DNA from: Liolophura sinensis
Lineage: Eukaryota; Mollusca; Polyplacophora; Chitonida; Chitonidae
Assembly (NCBI RefSeq): GCF_032854445.1
Contig: NC_088295.1
Location: 63,161,249 to 63,225,248 of the forward strand
DNA length: 64,000 bases
Direction of reading: 5' to 3'
Under the pieces are notes generated by a model that was not told where the DNA came from, searched no databases, and saw only the letters and a list, made by a program, of their open reading frames with translations. Below are positions 40,861 through 52,741 of this stretch, piece by piece. A program made the translations under genes and the position numbers. The stretch's first letter is position 1. Every line of letters begins with the position of its first letter.

Positions 40861-41394
40861 GCGATTTTGTTTTTATGTATATATATCTTCTTAACGATAC
40901 AGATATCCCAGTTCCAAATCACACCATTTACTACAGGGGAAAGCACAATATTGGTAGCGTGAAGCACCCAGTGTCGAACTCTGGAACAATATCTGTATAC
41001 TGCTGGAGACGTTCGCTACTATGGATTCTTTTGAATGTCAGCTCGGTCAGTCCGTGTCATTCAGTAGTATGTTTGGGAAAACCACTAGTTAGCTCTGAAC
41101 TTCGAATAACCAAGAAAAGTCCGATTTTTAAGGTTCAACAAACAGCAGCAACAGTTTTATTAAAATAGAGTGACAGGAGTATGTTGATATATATATAGGT
41201 AAAAGTGCCAGTACTGTGTACAAGCACAACATCTGTACTTCAGATGGTTCAGATAACTGTGTTAGGGATATCTCAGGGAGGTATTAAACCTAGTACTGCT
41301 GTGATAGTGGTATGTCCTACTGGTGTCATATAGACAATATGTCAGCCATGTGTGGGGACATTATCCGTAAATAATACTTTCAGGTCTTCTCTGG

Positions 41395-41720
41395 GAGTAA
41401 CAATTCCAGAATTGGTCCAGTAATAACTTGGGAAAACGAGTTTCAAATTCTGGGACTCGGTGTCTCACTGTGCCGAAACTGGGAATCCCAGTCCCACTAT
41501 TGCTCAGGGGCACTTATGCACAAATTCTCCCAGTATAAATGTTTCAGCTCATGCTTGGGAATTATAAAATTTTTGGTCCAGAAAATCCCAGTTACAAACT
41601 ATTGAGATATACTGTCTCAATCATGGTTGGGAATATCAGTCTCACAGCCTGGGAAAGTCAGTCCCACAGCCTGGGAACACTTGTGTCACAATTTGGAACT
41701 AGCAGTCCCACTGTCTCAAG
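41395..41720. repeat. Degenerate GGGAAT/TCCCAC-rich repeats
   Basis: Variants of CTGGGAATCCCAGTCCCAC recur about every 25-30 bases; the clearest pair is CTCACAGCCTGGGAA and CCCACAGCCTGGGAA at 41640-41670. Confidence 0.55.
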
Positions 41721-42910
41721 GTATGCTCTAAAGCTGAAATCCCACTTCAGTGCTGACAACTTATCTAGCTACCACTTCACACTGCTTATATACATGTAAA
41801 ATACCTGCCTTAGAAAGCTAACTAGGTGGAAATTTAGATGTTAACACGACTGTGGTCCGAGATCATCTGGGACTAAAAGTGGGAATTTGCCCAGTATTTA
41901 TAGTCTACGCTCATAAATATTCATGAGTACCAAGGATGGTACTCAGAGCACTGATTGGCTAATAGTAATACCAAAGTAACAACATCTGTGTATAGAAATA
42001 CTATACATGTACATGCGTATCTAATGTCATGGCACATTTTTCTTTCTTTTTCTTAATAATGGAAAGATGAACAATAACTTGTAGGTAGAAAGGAGATGAG
42101 CCTGTGGAGTGAAACTATTTACTTTCGCAAATACAAGTTAATGCCCCTTTTGAAACTCTTCAATATGAGTTTAACACTAAAAGATGTCGTAAAGTAGACA
42201 ACCTCGTCTAGCGGCAGTTCACCGTGAACGACGATCGTGCGCGGCGAAGCAACAACAACAACCGCAAAAATGATTTAGTGTCTTAAACTTGGTATAAAGG
42301 ACGTTTTATGCCAAAATCATGCCACAGTCAGTGAGTACTAATGTTGTTTTAACTGGAAAGATGCCGTACGTGTTTTGTTATAGCAAGAATATGTCCAAAA
42401 GTAATGGAAACTCTGCTCGAATTTGTCACTTCAAAATATTAACAATGGCGGATGTTTCGCCAAACTTAAGGTCGCTAAAAAAAATGTTGTTAGCAACCTA
42501 GCCAAACAATATCCGATCACCAAGCTTGGAGAGAAACTCCTTCAACATGTCAGTGTATTATACGTGAAATATGGTGTTCTAATTAAGTCATCAAGTGTTA
42601 AAATTCTTACGTTGGAAGGGACAGGGGTCCACGGAAACTGTGTCCTTCAAAAGTTATATTAAGGCGCCAAAAACAACTTGCTCTCATGAGTCCACAAAAT
42701 ATCCTGTCTCTATATGTTACAAAAAAACATATATATATTTCAAAATATTCCACAAAAATTCTAATTTAATTTGAGGATATGTCTAACCCATAAAAATTTA
42801 CATTCTACTGGTAAAACCTGTGTCTACGTTATGGACAAGGCAGAAAATTAACCCCTAACCTCCCATGCAATTATATGAAATAATATACTGTCTCTAGCAA
42901 AATCGCCACA

Positions 42911-43330
42911 GTATTCCCGAGGCCTGGTCACTTTGCATTGTTTTAATGTGATTGTATGTTAAATCAGGATTCTACTGCTGGACTAAGTTTCCCCCAAGGC
43001 CTGGTTCCTTTGCATTGTTTTAATGTGATTGTATGTTAAATCAGGATTCTACTGCTGGACTAAGTTTCCCCCAAGGCCTGGTTCCTTTGCATTGTTTTAA
43101 TGTGATTGTATGTTAAACCAGGATTCCGTTGGTAGACTAAGTATCCCCGAGGCCAGGTCCCTTTGCATTGTTTTAATGTGATTGTATGTTAAACCAGGAT
43201 TCCGTTGGTAGACTAAGTATCCCCGAGGCCAGGTCCCTTTGCATTGTTTTAATGTGATTGTATGTTAAACCAGGATTCCGTTGGTAGACTAAGTATACCC
43301 GAGGCCTTTTCCCTTTGCGTTGTTTTAATA
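42911..43330 (+). repeat. 76/77-bp tandem array, core of an R2 element
   Basis: Five to six units; GGCC anchors fall at 42921, 42998, 43075, 43151, 43227 and 43303. Each unit holds TTTGCATTGTTTTAATGTG and ATTGTATGTTAAA. Two subtypes occur in blocks: 77-bp units with TCTACTGCTGGACTAAG, then 76-bp units with TCCGTTGGTAGACTAAG. Confidence 0.9.
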
Positions 43331-43590
43331 TCATTGATATCTTAAATGTGATGAAACTATAGCATTTTGAACATTTCTATACCAGTGATGTCCAATAAAT
43401 TGTAATTAACATCATTGCATTTTTACCTATAATTCTGTCAGGGCCGTGTAGTTTGCTAGAACTATTAAAAGCATTTTTATGAATAGTTAGAATAAAACTC
43501 TAACTGTGGTAAATCAGTGAAAAGAGGCTGTACTTCACTGGTTACGTGTGCCCACTTACTAGCTATCACACTGCCATCGCTGCTCTTGTT
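43331..43590 (+). repeat. R2 element right flank
   Basis: Single-copy continuation of the 76-bp array: GCATTTTGAACATTTC, GTGTAGTTTGCTAG, TTAGAATAAAACTCTAACTG and CGCTGCTCTTGTTTTACTC. Parts recur at 5404, 10490 and 40110-40800. Confidence 0.7.
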
Positions 43591-43888
43591 TTACTCGTTT
43601 AAAGTCGTTTATTATACTTGGCGTTCGTGTTAATCTGACGCTCCATTGTCGAATGATACTAAATTGCAGATACTGCACCATTGTGAGATGACTAGATGCT
43701 TAAAATGAATATAGATGAATTGTATAAATTTTTGTGACATACATTCCGCACGCGGATGGAGTTAATAAGATGATGCGAGAAACTTTTATGGAAGTGGTAT
43801 ATTTACTGGAAGTTCAAATCCTACTGGTGACATGGTTATCTCCATAACAGCGTTAAAACCAAATGTATTAGCGGTACAACCGATGCAG

Positions 43889-43921
43889 TATTTATTTATT
43901 TATTTATTTATTTATTTATTT
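43889..43921. repeat. (ATTT)n run with a worn SINE-like tail
   Basis: The ATTT run is followed by TTATTTGATTGATATTTGAC then GCCATG, which recalls the reversed SINE tail but diverges quickly. Confidence 0.55.
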
Positions 43922-44018
43922 GTGCATTATTTATTTGATTGATATTTGACGCCATGTTGATGAATTTCTCCTGTACAAGATGGAGGTGAGTTTTCTGTTT
44001 GTCCAGGATAAACCAACA

Positions 44019-44190
44019 ACCTTTCCAACCGACCTACACCACCGATCTTTGTCACTGACCCTTCCCACCAACCTACACCACCGATCTGTCATTGACCTTT
44101 CCCACCGACCTACACCACCGATCTTTGTCATTGACCTTTCCCACCGACCTACACTACCGATCTTTGCCACTGACTTTTCCCATCGGCCTT
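44019..44190. repeat. 39-bp tandem array
   Basis: About 4.5 units with CCCACCGACCTACACCACCG and ATCTTTGTCATTGACC. The period is 13 codons, which leaves frames open on both strands; no domain is recognisable. Confidence 0.88.
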
Positions 44191-45278
44191 TGTCAATTCA
44201 TAATGACAAACTTTCCCCACGTGTGAGGAATAGGCACTATGCACACCATTTTGGTGGCATGCACAGAGATGGTCTTTAGCAATTATTAGGCTTCTCAGAC
44301 GAGGCCTCCACTTATCGACACCAAAGCCCAACGAAGAGTGAGCGAAGTCGTACTTTGTGAGGTTCCTTTCATGGCAACGGATATTCCTCTATTCTGACAT
44401 CGCGCGAGATATTCTCCAGGGCTTATCAGTTCATGACGTATGGTCTCGAGATTTTAATGATGTCTTTTTTTTTCAACATTAACCCACCCAACATGTACAC
44501 TTTAAATCAGAATTTTGTAAAAGCTCCTTCCAGTGAAAATTCGAGTATAACTTGATAATTCGTTTTAACGTTAAAGTTTTTAAATCTAACCACTGTATCT
44601 CTTCTGCTCAGGGACTGAAATAACATATATAGGCTACCAATATAGGCTTCAAAAATCAGCGAGACTGGGTTGGTTTATGAACTGAACTAACTGCTCCATT
44701 ACACGACATGTTACACTCCCGTCCAAACTCAGTACTTAACGTTTGAAATGTTTCCACAAACGTGTCCTCTACTACCGCTTTTCTTTTTGCCCGTGTGCTT
44801 CTTTGTCACCATGTTATATTTGAAAGAGTACTGTATACTAGTATCAGAAATGTGCAGTTCAAGGGAGGGAAGTTAACAAAGCATGATAATGAAGGGACAA
44901 ACGCGGTGGGTTATCTCCCTTCCAGCATTAAGGTTTTCATTGATTCAACGGGAATCAAGTTCGTGGCTCAAGTTGTGGTTGGTGTTTTTCACTATTTCAC
45001 TGGGTTGTCGAATCCAACGCGATAAATGAGCATTCAGCTGGTTCTGTCGTATTTCCTCCGAAGATAAACTTGAACAACGTTATGTCTGTAGAATATTTTG
45101 ATAAATTGTTGAAAGTCAATCCAGTAAATGAATTATGAACTAATAAAACGGTCATTTTTATGTAATGTAACCATAGTAAAGAATTACCTGGTCAAACCTG
45201 TAATCATTGTAACTAAGACTGCATTAGAACCTTTCTTGAATTGTTTAAATATCTGTTAAGTCAACTTTTTAAATTTTT

Positions 45279-45373
45279 TGTTGAATGAATGAATGAACTA
45301 ATGAATGAATGAATGAACTAATGAATGAATGAATGAGTTGATTGAGTGAGTGGATGAATGAATGAATGAATGA
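45279..45373. repeat. (GAAT)n microsatellite
   Basis: GAAT units interrupted by ACTAAT at two places, giving a small higher-order repeat. Confidence 0.9.
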
Positions 45374-45445
45374 AACCTTTTTTGCACGGAAATAAACACA
45401 TTTTAAATGTTTGAATTCAAACTTCCGCTATCTGGAACATAATGA

Positions 45446-45699
45446 TTTATTTATTTATTTGATTGGTGTTTTATGCCGTAATCAAGAATATTTCACTTAT
45501 AAGACGGCGGTCTGCATTATGGTGGGACGAAACCGGACAGAACCCAGGAGAAACACACGACCATCCGCAGGTCGCTGACAGACCTTCTCAAGTACGGCCG
45601 GAGAGGAAATCAGCATGAGCTAGGCTTGAACTCGCAACGAGAGGCTTCTGGGTCATTACGCTGCGCTAGCGCTCTAACCAACTGAGCCACGGAGGTCCC
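45446..45699 (-). mobile_element. Full-length SINE with perfect 12-bp TSD
   Basis: Complete from the ATTT end to the head CTGAGCCACGGAGGTCCC. Identical GGAACATAATGA lies at 45434-45445 and 45700-45711. Confidence 0.96.
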
Positions 45700-45719
45700 G
45701 GAACATAATGAAAGCGTCA

Positions 45720-46105
45720 AATTGCTTGGGCGCCAATGCCTTTTCTGTTTTGCTCCAAGCACTTCACCACAAATTATTCAGTAGGCAAACGAAGGGGACA
45801 GGTCTTGCCCGAGTAGACAACATGTTTGTCTTTCTTTTATTATAGAATATCGGACACATCCGGTGTTCAGGATACAAACCCAGGCGTGTACTTGTAAAAA
45901 GAACATAGAGTGTGTGTTTTATTTCAATGTCTTTCTTATGTCTCCTCATTCCAACCCCGAAAAAATGGATGAAAATATCGATTGCGAACAGTGACCTCGT
46001 GTTAAATTTTGGCATTCGAAAACTCGTCTTCATGTTGGACCAGCTTTGCCTCCTATGTTCTTGACGAATCTCCATACAACGCGACAATGAGCAGCCCATG
46101 GCAAA
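45720..46105. other. No gene seen
   Basis: A minus-strand frame of 114 codons (45764-46108) has no recognisable domain, signal or splice support. Confidence 0.45.
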
Positions 46106-46148
46106 CACTTGTCATTCGCCGTTTATAGGTCGTCTTACGTGAATTTTG

Positions 46149-46203
46149 TAGGATATCACCCCCACCACCACCACCCCCTCCCCCCACCCCCCACCACCCC
46201 AAC
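46149..46203. repeat. C-rich (CCACC) low-complexity run
   Basis: An almost pure C/A tract on the plus strand, just before the worn SINE. Confidence 0.8.
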
Positions 46204-46299
46204 ATGGCATAGACCTACACATCGAGCTGGATCTGTGGGTGTGAATATCTGCATCTCACCCTACAACCATGGTCAGTTCGTTGCCAACGATGGGTGGTT

Positions 46300-46425
46300 T
46301 ATTCCGACTACTTTGCATGGATTCCTCCACCTATGGGGACCTATAAAAATCCGTTGTTGTCTAAGTGAAATATTCTTGCAAGGCGACTTATCCGTTGCAA
46401 TCAGATAAATGAAGAAATAAAAAGT
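46300..46425 (+). repeat. Worn SINE 3' half
   Basis: ATTCCTCCACCTATGGGGAC then TTGTCTAAGTGAAATATTC and an A-rich end. It resembles the 60335 element more than the main family. Confidence 0.5.
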
Positions 46426-46429
46426 CAAT

Positions 46430-47860
46430 TAAATGTCAATGTTAAAGCATCCTTTAACACGGCTCCAAGCAATATAAGTAAAAATTTTAAAATGCTTTTC
46501 TATATTGCTGGTGGGAAACCTTGGTATTATGAACGCCCTGCGCATGAGACAACCTTACACTGAATAATGTCTGTTTCTACGAAATTTTGACTGAATGAAT
46601 GTATTTTCAATTTTTCCATTTTTCAGCATACCGGTACGCAGTTCTCGTTGCTCTTTCCCCGAGGCTGTGTCAACGTCTTATTTAAATTACCTCCCCTTTG
46701 ACCACGAAATCCGTTTTAAGATCACTTGCCAAGTGTAACGGCATTGTCTCCCCTGGACTATGAAGACATCGCTAAAGCAACAGTATTAACGGTTAATAAT
46801 CCAACTATCTAGCTGTGTCGACTAAACGAAGAGTTTAGTAAAACAAATGAAAACCACAAATTAGTGAACTGAGAATAACTCAGAGATGTTGAGAAAATTT
46901 AAAGGCCGTTGGTATCCACCCATCTTTCAGCTTGCACTTCACATCCAGCTTCGTTTATCGATTAGGTTGTATTTTTTAGCATGTGTCTCAGAGAAAAGAT
47001 CGTCGTCATCAACGCTCCCGTGAGAAGTAAAATTAAGAATAAACGAGTTTCAGTGAGGAATATTATAGGTTTTACTCCTTAAACATGCCAGAAAGGGATA
47101 TATATATACGTTGCTTAAGCGATGATCCAGTCACTCGTGTTAGGGAATAAAGAACAGGACGTTTAAAGCGTGTACATAGAAAAAGGACGAGTGTTAATTT
47201 GTTGAGACTGAAAAAGTGGACAGCTGTGCTGTTCAACTTTGATTTATAGAGGCTCCACTAAAATCGACGTTTAACAACATTTTTTTTTTTTTTCAAATAA
47301 CCACAGAAAGTCGATGTTAAAAACGATTAAATGCAGGGAGATATATCCCTACATATAGCGTGTACAATGTGTGTTTAGATTCCCCTTGTATCTTTTCGGA
47401 AAATAATTGAATATGAAAGCTAGTTGTATTGGCTTTGACCGTTTCGAATCAGTATACAGCTCAAGAGCCGCCATTATCCACGTGTGTGCCGGTATATGCC
47501 CATGCATATAATCTTCTGTCAAACTCATCGACGGAGCCAATTATTCCCAATGACTCTTTCTGGAAGCCATTGTATAGCTGCGAAGAAGTTAAGCAATCCT
47601 TGGATAGGATATATTAACAGGCATATATAATACTTTAACATTTTAAAATTAAGATTAAGACTTAATAACACGATTTAGTTCCATGAATGGGGACGGATAC
47701 GAAATGCATGCAAGCTGTTTATTAATTCATCATGCAGGATACAGTTTAAAGGAAAAGACTGAAAAATCGAAGTAGGCAGCACCAAATAGATCCCTTAAAA
47801 CTATGCGAAATATACTTTCATTTATGTTTTTTAGATTTCTTGTGAAAACAGTTAAAGGCG
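46430..47860. other. No gene seen
   Basis: No coding or repeat structure recognised. Confidence 0.55.
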
Positions 47861-47862
47861 TT

Positions 47863-48128
47863 CAAACATTTGAATTGTAAAGTGGGTTTTATGACCACAC
47901 TGTCAGAGTTTAGGAACTCTGACGTCACCGGAAGTTTTTCCAACTTTAATCACGACACTGAATGTTGGAATAACTCTTTTTACCCATGAGTAAAACAACA
48001 CTGAAATAATGTTCTCAAAAACTCCTTCCTTCTGGTGAAAATCAAGGGGAAAAGGTTATATGACGTCAGAGTTCCTAGGTGCTGTCAGTATGGCTCATAA
48101 AGCCCACAATAGTATATTCAAATATTTG
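47863..48128. mobile_element. MITE-like element with long inverted ends
   Basis: The left end runs CAAACATTTGAATT, GTGGGTTTTATGACC, then AGGAACTCTGACGTCA. The right end read in reverse complement runs CAAATATTTGAATA, GTGGGCTTTATGAGC, then AGGAACTCTGACGTCA. The arms are about 75 bp at roughly 75-80% identity with an AT-rich non-coding centre. No target duplication is clear and there is no second copy in the window. Confidence 0.65.
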
Positions 48129-48620
48129 TATGTCTGTCAACACTCTTTAAAAAAAAAATTTTAAAATAAATGAAAGTATTCATATTTTAGCTTTCTTTTA
48201 CTTTAAGTGCAAAAGATGTCATTTTCAACGCAAAACACACAGAGATTTATGAGTTGAAATGAATTATTTAAAATCCTGCATGTAACAATTTTATAAAATC
48301 TTATAAACGATCACGAAAACAGATTTCGGTAGTCAGCCGTCGAAAAACAAATGTCAACAAACACCTGTATAAGCAGTCATAATTGCATCCACTGAAAAAA
48401 TGAACAAATCCGGCATGGAACTGTTACTCAATGCGTTCCAAGTTTTAAAAAATTTTCACACACAAAGTCTGGAGACCCTTATACAAAACCTGAATTTTAT
48501 AAGCCCAGCTAAACGACTATAATTTGAAAAAAAAAACCAAGATATGACACTGTTTTGATCATTTAGTAACTTGTAACAATTGAGACATGTACAAAGATCC
48601 CAAGGTATTTAAAAGTTCCA

Positions 48621-48751
48621 GGCCGAGGGTCTCCCCCGGGCTCTGACCGGTTTCCTCTCACCATATATAATTTTGGCCACCGTCGTATAAGTGAAACATT
48701 CTTGAGTACGGCGTAAAACACTAATCAAACAAATAAATTAATCAATCAATG
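48621..48751 (+). mobile_element. 5'-truncated SINE with perfect 10-bp TSD
   Basis: Begins at GGCCGAGGGTCTCCCCCGGG and runs through the tail to AAATTAATCAATCAAT. AAAAGTTCCA flanks it at 48611-48620 and 48752-48761. Confidence 0.92.
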
Positions 48752-49002
48752 AAAAGTTCCAAGAGCCTCATAATAAGATTTACCAGAGAAATAAAACAGA
48801 AATCACAATTTCATAACGATCATACACGTGCCCACATGCAGCGTATGCAGATCCTTTGTAGCAAATACTTATCCTTGTCCATTAAACTTCTACACTCAAA
48901 ACATAACATGTGATCTTTTACGTGACGTAATATGCAATGACCAAATTTTGTGTTAGATGAACCTTTTAAAATAATATAGGAAAATGGACTGCATAACTAA
49001 TG

Positions 49003-49137
49003 GGTTTATTTATTTACTTGATTGGTGTTTTACGCCGCGCTCAAGAATATTTCACTTATACTACGACGCCCATCATTATGTTAAGGGGAAACCCACGACG
49101 ATCCGCATGTTTCTGTCAGACCTTCTCGCGTACTCCA
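49003..49137 (-). mobile_element. Truncated SINE
   Basis: TTTATTTATTTACTTGATTG, the tail module and part of the body to CTTCTCGCGTACTCCA, with an internal deletion. Confidence 0.88.
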
Positions 49138-49139
49138 CC

Positions 49140-50640
49140 GTATGAACCGTGCGAAATACAACAACATAACATACATATAACTTTTGAAGACGTCCTTGAA
49201 TATGCATTTGGGCCCTGTTTCTTTTAGGCTTTTAAAAACAATGCTAAGGTGTGTGTTTTTATCATTCAGAGTGTTACTCTTGTCAATGTAACGTTTTAAA
49301 ACGTGCCTTTACATACATATACTTAACACAGGTAGGATTTACGATAATCCCAGCGGTGAATAGAAGTCATTATGCCATAAACCATTAAGAAAATACTCGA
49401 TTATGCTTTCTATAGAAACATTAAGCACCTCGTTAAAAACATCATATTCAACAGCACAAAAGTCTAGCGAATTAAAGTAACACCGCAACGGACAAAGGGT
49501 GTATGCCTATATATACATTGCATGAAATATACATGCACGACAACGACCCCGCCATTATGCTGTTTTCATTTCGGTGGCCGTAGAGAATAAATGAGCTGTG
49601 TAAGTAGTTAATCAGGATTTGTCAACAGGTTGTCCAACATCGCCAGCGACATGAACTCTGTCCCGTGTTTGATGTCTAATATAATAAAATATTAGAACAA
49701 CCAATAAAAGTTTCCTCTTCATGCACGCGCCTCTTACATCTATAACATGTAGTATGCACCGTTTAGTCTTTCGAGTTTCTGTTGAATAGTATGCTTCCCA
49801 TTGAATTCCATGCTAATATATACACGTGTAAAGTTGTAAAAGGTTTAACTGACTCATCCAAGTATGGTTCATTTGAAAAAGTAACATCAGTTTTACACAT
49901 GCACAACCCGGTTAAAACCATGTGGTCTATGTATCTAGTCTACATGCGGAGTTCAAACCGCGGACGATTGAGCCGAAGCAAGATTTACTGTTTGGGCGTC
50001 AGTATGGAAACTAGTGAAATCAGCGAGAGGTAAACACTCGCAGAACCATCCGCAGCATGTACGCCGGCTTAGCACCAGCGAGGCAAGCGACACGCATTCC
50101 ACACATCTCCGAACTCCGCAGAGGCTTTCGGTTTCACGCTAAAACCGTCGCGCTCTGACTTTTCTAATATTCATATACTGTTTAATACAATTTCAATGAT
50201 GATGCGTTTTGCCCATTTTTTTTTCAGTGTGTCTGTTTGTGTGTAAAAAAAAGTACCGTGCGATCGTTAAATCGCAGCAGAGTTATTGAAGTGGTGTTTA
50301 AGTTTAATCAACAATTTTGTTTACTCACGCTGGAAGAGACAAGGTTAAAACAGGCTGTCATTCCGTGTTATTTCCCCATAATGCTTCGGTGCGCAAACAT
50401 TGAGATCCAAACGTCGGTTTTTGGTTTCTAATAAGCCCCTTACTGCCCTACTAAAACGATTTCTGATAGCCGAGAGTTGCGCTGAGCAACAGAAAAAAAC
50501 AGCAATAATACGCGCCCGTCTGTTCTGTGAAGTCCCGTGCGTAAAACCCGTAATCTACATCAACCCCAGCAGATCAAACCGAACAAGTCGCCCAGCCAAT
50601 CACCGTGCAGCGCCAGTCAGTCAGCCAGTTTGACAGAATG
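49140..50640. other. fz4 upstream region
   Basis: No gene recognised. From about 50400 the sequence becomes richer in CG dinucleotides, as expected at the approach to a promoter. Confidence 0.5.
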
Positions 50641-50645
50641 AAAGT

Positions 50646-50651
50646 GGGCGG
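50646..50651 (+). promoter_or_regulatory. GC box upstream of fz4
   Basis: GGGCGG lies about 390 bases before the preferred fz4 start codon, in a stretch (about 50400-51000) visibly richer in CG dinucleotides than the surrounding DNA. This fits a CpG-type promoter without a TATA box. The transcription start is not determined. Confidence 0.35.
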
Positions 50652-51034
50652 AGCGTGATTCATTGACACGGGTCTGATTGGACAAGATTTATGTGAAGAG
50701 GAACACGCACTGTTAAGCATCTGTAATGGTCTACGTTTTCTGCGCTGAGCACGTTAAGCCAAGGCAGTGTGTACCTTTACCGTTGTCGTGGCCAACACGA
50801 GTGATCTTAGGGGCTTCGGAATCTGTGTCAGAGAAGTTCGCTAAGGCTTCGGCTACTACCCTCTTTCCCTGCCATGATCTGAGCCGATATTAGAGGTCTA
50901 TAGCCAGTTACAATGCGACTGTGGCCTCTCGTCTGCGGTCTACTTGGTGTAAAGGACTGTCGGTTTAACGGCTAAGTCGATTCACGTTGTCGGCCCGAAG
51001 TACGCCGAGCTGCTCGGCTGACGGAGACTTCCCC

Positions 51035-52741
51035 ATGGCCCGTACAGCTATGCCGGGCACATGGCTGCTGTTGACTTGTGTAGTAGCAAGTTACAACGCC
51101 ATGGTAGCCACGGGAGAAGTTGTCCGAAAATGCGACCCCATACGGATAGAGATGTGTCGCGGATTGGGCTACAATGTGACTGGCATGCCCAATTTGGTGG
51201 GGCACGACTTGCAACAGGACGCTGAGTTGAAGCTGCAGACTTTCACGCCACTTATCCAGTACGGCTGCTCAGTACAACTCAAGTTTTTCCTCTGCTCCGT
51301 CTATGTTCCAATGTGTACAGAAAAAGTTTTGGATCCCATCGGGCCGTGTAGGCCCATGTGTGAGAACGTCCAGAGACGGTGCCAGCCGGTACTGCATGAG
51401 TTCGGCTTCCCCTGGCCCACGGATCTTAACTGCACCAAGTTCCCACCGAAGAACGACCAAAATCACATGTGCATGGACGGTCCGCTACCTGACAAGGATC
51501 AGCCTGACTCGGCGGGCCCAACCCGAGCCACGACGCGGAGACCTCACCATCGCACCGTGCCTCTGCCTTCCTCGCCGAAGAGACGGGACTGTTCGCAATA
51601 TCGCCACCCTAAAAAATACGTGTACGTGAACCAAAGCGAGCGATGTGCCCTCAAATGCGATGAAAACGATGCCTTTAGTCAGGACGATAAATATTTTGCC
51701 GAGGTTTGGATGTCTATTTGGGCTGGTTTCTGTTTTGTGTCCACGTTGTTTACCGTACTCACTTTCCTGATAGACTCGCAGAGATTCCGTTACCCGGAGA
51801 GGCCTATTATCTTCCTGTCCGTCTGCTACAACCTCTACAGCATCGCCTTCATCGTCAGGAGAATAGCGGGGAGACAGGCGATTTCGTGTGATACCATATC
51901 AGACGGCACAAACCTACAGCGCATTCTCATCCAGGAGGGTTTGGAGAACACAGACTGTGCTATCGTGTTTTTGTTATTGTATTACTTCGGCACGGCCAGT
52001 TCGATTTGGTGGGTGATCCTTACATTGACTTGGTTCCTCTCCGCGGGGCTCAAGTGGGGGCACGAAGCTATTCAGTTACACAGCAGTTATTTTCACCTGG
52101 CTGCCTGGGCTATACCCGCTATTAAGACCATCGTTATATTGGTTATGAGAGACGTAGATGCGGATGAAATTACCGGACTGTGCTATGTGGGTAACCAAAA
52201 CACTGACACCTTAATGGGCTTCGCTATTGCCCCATTTATAGTCTACTTACTTTTCGGGACATCGTTTCTAATAGCCGGTTTCACGGCTCTGTTCCGAATT
52301 CGAAACCAGGTAAAAAGCGATGGGGTTAAAACGGACAAACTAGAAGTATTGATGGTGCGAATAGGTATTTTCTCTGTGCTCTATACGGTGCCGGCCACGT
52401 GTGTGATTGCGTGTCAGTTGTACGAGTATACGAGTCGGGACAGTTGGTACATAGGCAACTCTACCAACAAACCCAACATTGAGATTTTCATGTTAAAACT
52501 GTTCATGTCGCTGGTGGTTGGTATTACCAGTGGGATGTGGATCTGGTCGGCTAAGACTGTGAATTCGTGGAAAACATTCGGACAAAAGTTGAGACTGGGT
52601 AGGAGAGACGGGAAAGGAGGCGACTACAGCCTCCCGGCCACAACACAACAGTATCACAGCACAACGCAACCTCTGGTAGCCAGGCCGGGCAGGCCCGAAA
52701 AATCGAAACGCTGTAAAAATGACAATGCTACGGTCGTGTGA
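51035..52741 (+). CDS. fz4: Frizzled-4 Wnt receptor, uninterrupted coding region
   Basis: An open frame runs from 50987 (584 codons). I prefer the ATG at 51035 (568 residues): its context is CCCCATGG and a signal peptide ([15 protein letters not shown]) follows at once. Numbering from 50987: the CRD spans C49-C162 with all ten cysteines and motifs [23 protein letters not shown] and [12 protein letters not shown] Pro/Arg-rich linker (165-200) leads to seven membrane segments at about 240-262, 273-290, 323-351, 371-387, 411-436, 459-481 and 501-522. KTVNSW (523-528) is the KTxxxW site for the Dishevelled PDZ domain; the protein ends ATVV, a class I PDZ ligand. CRD wording, LVGH, the [10 protein letters not shown] stretch and the -TVV end match Frizzled-4 rather than 5/8 or 9/10. 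It acts at the plasma membrane in Wnt signalling. Vertebrate FZD4 also binds Norrin, which should not be assumed here. Confidence 0.96.
   Translation: MARTAMPGTWLLLTCVVASYNAMVATGEVVRKCDPIRIEMCRGLGYNVTGMPNLVGHDLQQDAELKLQTFTPLIQYGCSVQLKFFLCSVYVPMCTEKVLDPIGPCRPMCENVQRRCQPVLHEFGFPWPTDLNCTKFPPKNDQNHMCMDGPLPDKDQPDSAGPTRATTRRPHHRTVPLPSSPKRRDCSQYRHPKKYVYVNQSERCALKCDENDAFSQDDKYFAEVWMSIWAGFCFVSTLFTVLTFLIDSQRFRYPERPIIFLSVCYNLYSIAFIVRRIAGRQAISCDTISDGTNLQRILIQEGLENTDCAIVFLLLYYFGTASSIWWVILTLTWFLSAGLKWGHEAIQLHSSYFHLAAWAIPAIKTIVILVMRDVDADEITGLCYVGNQNTDTLMGFAIAPFIVYLLFGTSFLIAGFTALFRIRNQVKSDGVKTDKLEVLMVRIGIFSVLYTVPATCVIACQLYEYTSRDSWYIGNSTNKPNIEIFMLKLFMSLVVGITSGMWIWSAKTVNSWKTFGQKLRLGRRDGKGGDYSLPATTQQYHSTTQPLVARPGRPEKSKRCKNDNATVV

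Noticed and set aside
42361-42435. THAP-like start (MPYVFCYSKNMSKSNGN)
   Set aside because: The C-x-C and later His/Cys ligands of a THAP zinc finger are not in place.
51269-51891. Other frames within the fz4 coding region (up to 108 codons)
   Set aside because: Shadows of the fz4 frame with no independent support.
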